A stretch of 8,870 bases of DNA from Leptolyngbyaceae cyanobacterium SM1_3_5 (GTDB taxonomy: Bacteria > Cyanobacteriota > Cyanobacteriia > Elainellales > Elainellaceae): the NCBI GenBank assembly GCA_012031475.1, contig JAAUTJ010000154.1, positions 1 to 8,870 on the forward strand, written 5' to 3'. The position numbers and the translations under genes are program-made. Below the pieces are notes generated by a model. That model worked only from the letters and a program-made list of their open reading frames with translations. It did not search any database and was not told the origin of the DNA. Positions 5,750-8,870 of this stretch are shown piece by piece. Within the stretch, counting starts at the first letter, position 1. The number at the start of each line of letters is the position of its first letter.

Positions 5750-6453
5750 ATGGTCGCTTCCTTCTACACCGCCCCTCGTTCGACCTCGTATGCTTCGCCC
5801 TTTCCTTCCGTGCTGATTGTGGACGATCAGCCGCAGGTTCGTCAGGGATTACGCACCCTGCTGGAGTTTTACAGCAACAGCAATTCACTAGAATTTCGAT
5901 CGCCGGGGAAGCTTCAACCTATGCCGATGCGCTCAAGCTTGCCGCTAAACAGCCAACGCTGATTCTGCTGAATTTGGAACTAGAAGGACAGGAAAACAGC
6001 ATTGCCACATTGAAGCGACTGCGCGAATTTTATCAGGGCAAAGTGTTAGTTTTGTCCGACCATCGAGAAGATGACTTGGTGTTTCAAGCAATGCAGGCAG
6101 GCGCATCAGGATATATTGTCAAAGAGCGGATGGCGGCTCAGCTTTGCATTGCCATCAACGTCATTCTTACCAATCAGGTTTACCTCGCATCTGAAGGCGT
6201 GACGCAATTTTTCCGCAGCTTTCGATCGCGCTACGATCAGGTGACGCTGATTGAACAAAAGATTCATCTGAGCGATCGCGAACGCGAAGTGTTGTCGCTG
6301 CTGGTGGAAGGCGAACCTAATGCCCGCATTGCCGAACGACTTTACATTACCGTTGCCACCGTCAAGGCGCATCTCACTTCGATTTTTGAAAAACTCAGCG
6401 TCAAAAGCCGATCGCAAGCGATCGTCACAGCACTCAAGTTTGGCTTGGTTTAA
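5750..6453 (+). pseudogene. NarL/FixJ-family response regulator (REC + LuxR-type HTH), one frameshift
   Basis: A two-component output regulator. From ATG 5750 (GGAG at 5739-5742, seven-base spacing) the frame gives a short Ser/Ala-rich leader, then VLIVDDQPQVRQGLRTLLEF, the receiver start with the acidic pair Asp25-Asp26. At the TTT run 5894-5896 one T appears to be missing. Adding it joins NSLEF to SIAGEASTYADALKLA. The receiver continues with LILLNLELEG, VLVLSDH and GYIVKE (Ser for the usual Thr, and the conserved Lys). The phosphoacceptor position holds Asn (residue 75, AAT at 5971-5973) where Asp is expected. A LuxR-type HTH follows (about 173-234): LSDREREVLSLLVEGEPNARIA, then TVATVKAHLTSIFEKL. 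Repaired length is 234 aa. As written, the receiver start and the rest are in different frames. No histidine kinase is adjacent, so its partner and regulon are unknown. Confidence 0.87.
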
Positions 6454-6537
6454 TTTAAATCAATACGCTTTCAATGATTTGCTGTAGACATCAAGTAGAG
6501 CATTTCATCTGATATTAAATCTTACTCATAAAGCTGG

Positions 6538-6568
6538 GCGGGTGTTTGAAGCATCCGCTTTTTCTTTT
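6538..6568 (+). terminator. Intrinsic terminator downstream of the response regulator
   Basis: GCGGGTG (6538-6544) pairs with CATCCGC (6552-6558) as a 7-bp stem with one G-U pair and a seven-base loop, followed by TTTTTCTTTT. It lies 85 bases after the regulator stop and before the Gfo/Idh gene, so it should separate the two transcripts. Confidence 0.7.
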
Positions 6569-6667
6569 CAATTCGTCCGATCGATCGCGGTCTTTCTTTC
6601 ATTTTTCTCTGCCGCAATTTGCGTCCCCCAACGTGGCAAGATCAACTAGCAGAGTTGGAGCGTTGCC

Positions 6668-7762
6668 ATGATTGGTGTTGCCGTCGTGGGTACAGGATTC
6701 GGCCAAAAAATTCACATTCCCGGTTTGCAGGTGCATCCGCAAACTCAGGTCGTCGCCGTGCATCATCGCGATTTGGCAGAGGCGCGATCGATCGCCCAAG
6801 CCCACCACATCCCCCACGCCTGCCAAACGATCGAAGAAGTCGTCGCCCTGCCGGAAGTGGCAGCCGTCAGCATTTCCACGCCGCCATTTCTCCACTTTGA
6901 ACAAGCCAAAATCGTGCTGGAAGCGGGGAAGCATCTGCTGCTAGAAAAGCCAACCGCGCTTTCGGTGGAAGAAGCCGTCGCGCTCCAACAGCTTGCCGAT
7001 CGACACCACTGCGTCACCAGCTTGGATTTTGAGTTTCGCTTTGTTCCGGCTTGGCAGCGCTTCGCAGAACTGCTTTCCGATGGCATCGTCGGCAACAAGC
7101 GGCTGATCAAAATCGACTGGCTGGTTTCCGGTCGGGCAGACGCGAATCGCCCCTGGAACTGGTACGCCCGCAAAGACCAAGGCGGCGGCGCACTGGGCGC
7201 GATCGGTTCGCACATGTTCGACTATGTTTCCTGGCTGTTTGGCCGGATCGATCGACTCTGCGCCCGCCTCAGCACCTCGATCGCCACTCGCCCCGATCCA
7301 ATCACAGGCGAACCGCGCCCGGTCGATGCGGACGACACCTGTGCGATTCTGCTGGAACTGGCCGACGGGACGCCCGTGCAAATTGCCCTCAGTGCCGTCA
7401 CCTATCAGGGACGCGGCCACTGGGTCGAGGTGTATGGCGATCGCGGGACGCTGATTTTGGGCAGCGGCAATCAGCAAGATTACGTTCACGGCTTCCGTTT
7501 GTGGTATGCCGAAGCGGGTCAAACCCTGACTGAACAAGCAATTCCGTCTCGCTTAGAATTCGATCGCACCGATGCCGATGGCCGACTCGCGCCGTTTATT
7601 CGCGTCGTCGATCGCTGGGTGCAGGGAATTGAGCAGGGGCGATCGCTTTGTCCCTCACTGCAAGAAGGCATCGACTCGCAATTTTTGATGGATCTGACGC
7701 ACCAATCTAATGAAACGGGAACCTGGATCAACGTGCCAAATTTGACGAGCTACCTGCGTTGA
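6668..7762 (+). CDS. Gfo/Idh/MocA-family NAD(P)-dependent oxidoreductase
   Basis: An intact 364-residue frame with ATG at 6668, a GGAG ribosome binding site at 6657-6660 and seven bases between them. The N-terminal Rossmann fold shows IGVAVVGTGFGQKIHIPG (nucleotide-binding glycine loop, residues 2-19). VVAVHHRD follows at the end of the second strand, then AAVSISTPP (65-73) and LLLEKPTALS (90-99) with the family signature EKP at 93-95. The C-terminal alpha/beta domain has WYARKDQGGGALGAIGSHMFDY (split: WYARKDQGGGAL, then GAIGSHMFDY), with His182 and Asp185 in the usual active-site helix. These enzymes oxidise or reduce sugars, inositols, biliverdin-like or amino-sugar substrates using NAD(P)H; which one cannot be told here. 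Length and end (TSYLR) are normal. It is isolated from its neighbours by terminators on both sides and is one of the two complete full-size genes here without a lesion. Confidence 0.92.
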   Translation: MIGVAVVGTGFGQKIHIPGLQVHPQTQVVAVHHRDLAEARSIAQAHHIPHACQTIEEVVALPEVAAVSISTPPFLHFEQAKIVLEAGKHLLLEKPTALSVEEAVALQQLADRHHCVTSLDFEFRFVPAWQRFAELLSDGIVGNKRLIKIDWLVSGRADANRPWNWYARKDQGGGALGAIGSHMFDYVSWLFGRIDRLCARLSTSIATRPDPITGEPRPVDADDTCAILLELADGTPVQIALSAVTYQGRGHWVEVYGDRGTLILGSGNQQDYVHGFRLWYAEAGQTLTEQAIPSRLEFDRTDADGRLAPFIRVVDRWVQGIEQGRSLCPSLQEGIDSQFLMDLTHQSNETGTWINVPNLTSYLR

Positions 7763-7790
7763 GGTGACATCTTGACCGAGGTTTCGCGAT

Positions 7791-7928
7791 CTAGCTGCGA
7801 TCGATCTGCCGCCGATCGTTTTTCGAGAGAATCACCAGGGCGCGATCGATTTCTTGTGTCTTGATTCCACGCAGCGCGATCAAAATTGCTTTAATCAAAG
7901 CCGCTTCATCATCTGAGAGCATCACCAT
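7791..7928 (-). CDS. Small hypothetical protein (45 aa) with a strong ribosome binding site
   Basis: Read on the minus strand from ATG 7928 to TAG 7791-7793. The protein is MVMLSDDEAALIKAIL then IALRGIKTQEIDRALVILS then KNDRRQIDRS. A textbook Shine-Dalgarno GGAGGT sits at 7936-7941 (minus strand) with seven bases to the ATG, better than for any other gene in the window. The sequence is helical and amphipathic (DDEAALIKAILIALRG; EIDRALVILSKND) with balanced charges and no membrane segment or Cys. I do not recognise the family. HIP1-type sites within it agree with native sequence. It is convergent with the Gfo/Idh gene, 28 bases from its stop, and a plus-strand terminator lies just upstream of its start. 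A second ATG at 7922 is possible. It could also be the remnant of a longer gene. Confidence 0.55.
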   Translation of the reverse strand: MVMLSDDEAALIKAILIALRGIKTQEIDRALVILSKNDRRQIDRS

Positions 7929-7935
7929 AATTCTG

Positions 7936-7941
7936 ACCTCC
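7936..7941 (-). promoter_or_regulatory. Shine-Dalgarno site GGAGGT for the 45-aa ORF
   Basis: ACCTCC on the plus strand is GGAGGT on the minus strand, seven bases before ATG 7928. It decides both the strand and the start of this short gene. Confidence 0.6.
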
Positions 7942-7953
7942 ATCAGGACTTGC

Positions 7954-7984
7954 GCCGGATTCCATCAGGGTTTCCGGCTTTTTT
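7954..7984 (+). terminator. Hairpin with T-run, probable intrinsic terminator
   Basis: GCCGGA (7954-7959) and TCCGGC (7973-7978) form a perfect six-pair stem with a 13-base loop, followed directly by six T (7979-7984). It would stop plus-strand transcription coming from the Gfo/Idh gene, though only after passing antisense through the 45-aa ORF. The segment CATCAGGACT just before the stem (7941-7950) is identical to ten bases at the left end of the MITE-like element (3442-3451). Confidence 0.6.
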
Positions 7985-8095
7985 GCTTTGATTTCCATAA
8001 TAGGATAATCCGGCAATTTCCGCAATATCGCAATCTCCTAAATTTAGAATTGCAGAATCCCGGATTTGGAAGTCAGCGCAGGTAAAAATAGGCGC

Positions 8096-8296
8096 ATGAA
8101 CGCCAAAAAGATGAAAAAACCTGAAGTAAGAGCCTACGTCGAGGAAGACGTTGAACGAATCGTCAAGACGATCGCAGCGTTGAGAGGAACTTCGATGAAT
8201 GCCGTTGTGAATGAAGCGATCGAACTGTGGCTGAATCAGCCAGAGCAGCAGGCGACGATCGAAAAGCATCGCCTCGAAGAAATCACTGAAGAGTAG
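8096..8296 (+). CDS. Ribbon-helix-helix (Arc/CopG-like) small DNA-binding protein
   Basis: A 66-residue protein from ATG 8096, MNAKKMKKPEVRAYVEEDVE onwards, stop at 8294-8296. The pattern is that of a single ribbon-helix-helix domain: a basic N terminus and beta strand (PEVRAYV, about residues 9-15), helix A (VERIVKTIAALRG), the turn GTSMNAVV, and helix B (AVVNEAIELWLNQ). A charged tail follows (EQQATIEKHRLEEITEE). Such proteins bind DNA as dimers through the paired strands and serve as repressors or as antitoxins. No toxin-like ORF follows; the next feature is a tRNA on the other strand, so an antitoxin role is unsupported here. An alternative TTG start at 8066 would add ten residues, but the extension looks non-coding. 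AGG at 8081-8083 is a weak ribosome binding site. The gene is intact. Confidence 0.8.
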   Translation: MNAKKMKKPEVRAYVEEDVERIVKTIAALRGTSMNAVVNEAIELWLNQPEQQATIEKHRLEEITEE

Positions 8297-8451
8297 ATCG
8301 CTCTTATCCTTCTTCTGACACTTTGGGCGCTCGGACGAGAGTGAAAGAATGATGGTGAATTTGCATTCAAACCGTATTTTTGAGCGGAAGCGATCGCCGT
8401 CAAAACCTTTTTATGGCACTTCATTCAGCCAAAACGTACATCCATCAGAAA

Positions 8452-8522
8452 GCCGATGGTGGGATTTGAACCCACGACCGCTCGATTACGAATCGAGTGC
8501 TCTACCACTGAGCCACATCGGC
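8452..8522 (-). tRNA. trnT: tRNA-Thr, anticodon CGU
   Basis: The minus strand folds into a complete 71-base cloverleaf. The acceptor stem is GCCGATG with CATCGGC (seven perfect pairs). The D arm is GCTC-AGTGGTA-GAGC. The anticodon stem CTCGA/TCGAG has the loop TTCGTAA, giving anticodon CGU, which reads ACG (Thr). The variable region is CGGTC, and the T arm is GTGGG-TTCAAAT-CCCAC. CCA is not encoded. The only odd point is a seven-base D loop. A good promoter lies just upstream (8536-8565). No terminator is obvious downstream. Confidence 0.95.
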
Positions 8523-8535
8523 ATAAGCCTTCACT

Positions 8536-8565
8536 AGCATAGCAAAAAATGCATGAGTCAGGCAA
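8536..8565 (-). promoter_or_regulatory. Promoter of the tRNA-Thr gene
   Basis: On the minus strand TTGCCT (8560-8565) is followed after 18 bases by TATGCT (8536-8541), which is preceded by TG one base away, an extended -10. Thirteen bases then lead to the mature tRNA 5' end at 8522, leaving a short leader of about six bases. Each hexamer matches the sigma-70 consensus at four of six positions. Confidence 0.6.
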
Positions 8566-8658
8566 AACGGATTCGCTCAAATCAATTTTTAGACCGAGTA
8601 AAATCATCGTAGCTCGCCTAGTCCTCCAGCACCTCTACCAAAAGCCGCCTCAAGCCCC

Positions 8659-8870
8659 ATGCCGTCTTCTTTTCAATCCGTTGCGGTAATCGATTTTGCA
8701 CCCTTTTGGCGGGGCGATCGCCAATCTGTCGCCGCTCAGATCGATCGTGCCTGCCGCGAAATTGGCTTTTTCTATCTCACCAATTGCGGGATGCCCGCTG
8801 ATTTGCTTGCCCAGCAGTTTGAGCAGAGCCGCCAGTTTTTTGCGCTGCCACACGACGGCCAAACAGCAAC
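8659..8870 (+). CDS. 2-oxoglutarate/Fe(II)-dependent oxygenase (isopenicillin N synthase-like), N-terminal part
   Basis: The frame is open from ATG 8659 to the right edge (70 codons visible). The protein starts MPSSFQSVAVIDFAPFWRGD (first 20 residues). It continues AAQIDRACREIGFFYLTNCG, MPADLLAQQFEQSRQFF and ALPHDGQTA. This is the non-haem dioxygenase N-terminal domain: a proline-flanked VIDF strand, then the A..ID.ACR.IGFFY..N.G signature, and the helix ending in FF.LP. Members of this family oxidise small molecules with 2-oxoglutarate, Fe(II) and O2; the HxD...H iron site and the R-x-S site for 2-oxoglutarate lie beyond the edge, so function is open. No good Shine-Dalgarno is seen before the ATG. 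The start lies 136 bases from the tRNA gene, which is divergent. A HIP1 site is present inside the frame. Confidence 0.85.
   Translation, partial: MPSSFQSVAVIDFAPFWRGDRQSVAAQIDRACREIGFFYLTNCGMPADLLAQQFEQSRQFFALPHDGQTA

Noticed and set aside
5892..5900. Programmed -1 frameshift in the response regulator
   Set aside because: TTTCG lacks a proper slippery heptamer and stimulatory structure, and similar lesions in neighbouring genes make a missing base the simpler reading.
7861..8085. Plus-strand ORF of 74 codons
   Set aside because: It covers the antisense of the 45-aa ORF and the terminator hairpin, has no ribosome binding site and no protein-like pattern.
7943..8269. Minus-strand ORF of 108 codons
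   Set aside because: It is the antisense shadow of the ribbon-helix-helix gene and runs through the hairpin; composition does not look like a protein.
943..8870. A new defence or biosynthetic gene system
   Set aside because: The genes are on mixed strands, separated by terminators and repeats, and belong to unrelated common families; nothing suggests a shared function.

Overview
The window looks like filamentous cyanobacterial chromosome. The palindrome GCGATCGC (HIP1) occurs at least twenty times by eye, and GATCG-containing variants are everywhere. Several proteins closely resemble cyanobacterial families (MnmE ending in CIGK, a DUF362 protein, a DUF2062 protein, a NarL-type regulator). 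It holds ordinary housekeeping and accessory genes with no obvious common pathway. Genus cannot be fixed from the sequence.

Layout. Left part (1-826, minus strand): the N-terminal piece of an alpha/beta hydrolase that runs off the left edge, and an intact DUF2062 membrane protein. Middle (943-4844, plus strand): mnmE (tRNA modification GTPase), an SGNH/GDSL hydrolase, a roughly 150-bp MITE-like palindromic element in a 473-base gene-free stretch, and a DUF362 protein. Then a minus-strand GNAT acetyltransferase (4905-5408), a plus-strand NarL/FixJ response regulator (5750-6453) with a terminator, and an intact Gfo/Idh/MocA oxidoreductase (6668-7762). Right part: a 45-codon minus-strand ORF with a strong ribosome binding site, a hairpin terminator, a small ribbon-helix-helix protein (8096-8296), a minus-strand tRNA-Thr(CGU) with a good promoter, and the start of a 2-oxoglutarate/Fe(II) oxygenase at the right edge.

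The most striking property is that five of the seven complete, recognisable full-size protein genes are interrupted by single-base lesions. mnmE has two compensating frameshifts; the SGNH hydrolase, DUF362 protein and response regulator have one frameshift each; the GNAT gene has an in-frame TAG. Each can be repaired by one base, and four of the five indels lie in short A or T runs. The reading on both sides stays well conserved. This is what an indel-prone sequence or consensus would give, or else very recent gene decay. Conserved mnmE being among the victims favours error.

A second theme is a dispersed G-rich/pyrimidine-rich intergenic repeat (three copies, at gene 3' ends). Each copy has four or more GGG tracts separated by short loops, so each could form a G-quadruplex. 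Two copies supply the last codons and stop of unrelated proteins. I do not see a defence island, CRISPR array or biosynthetic cluster here.
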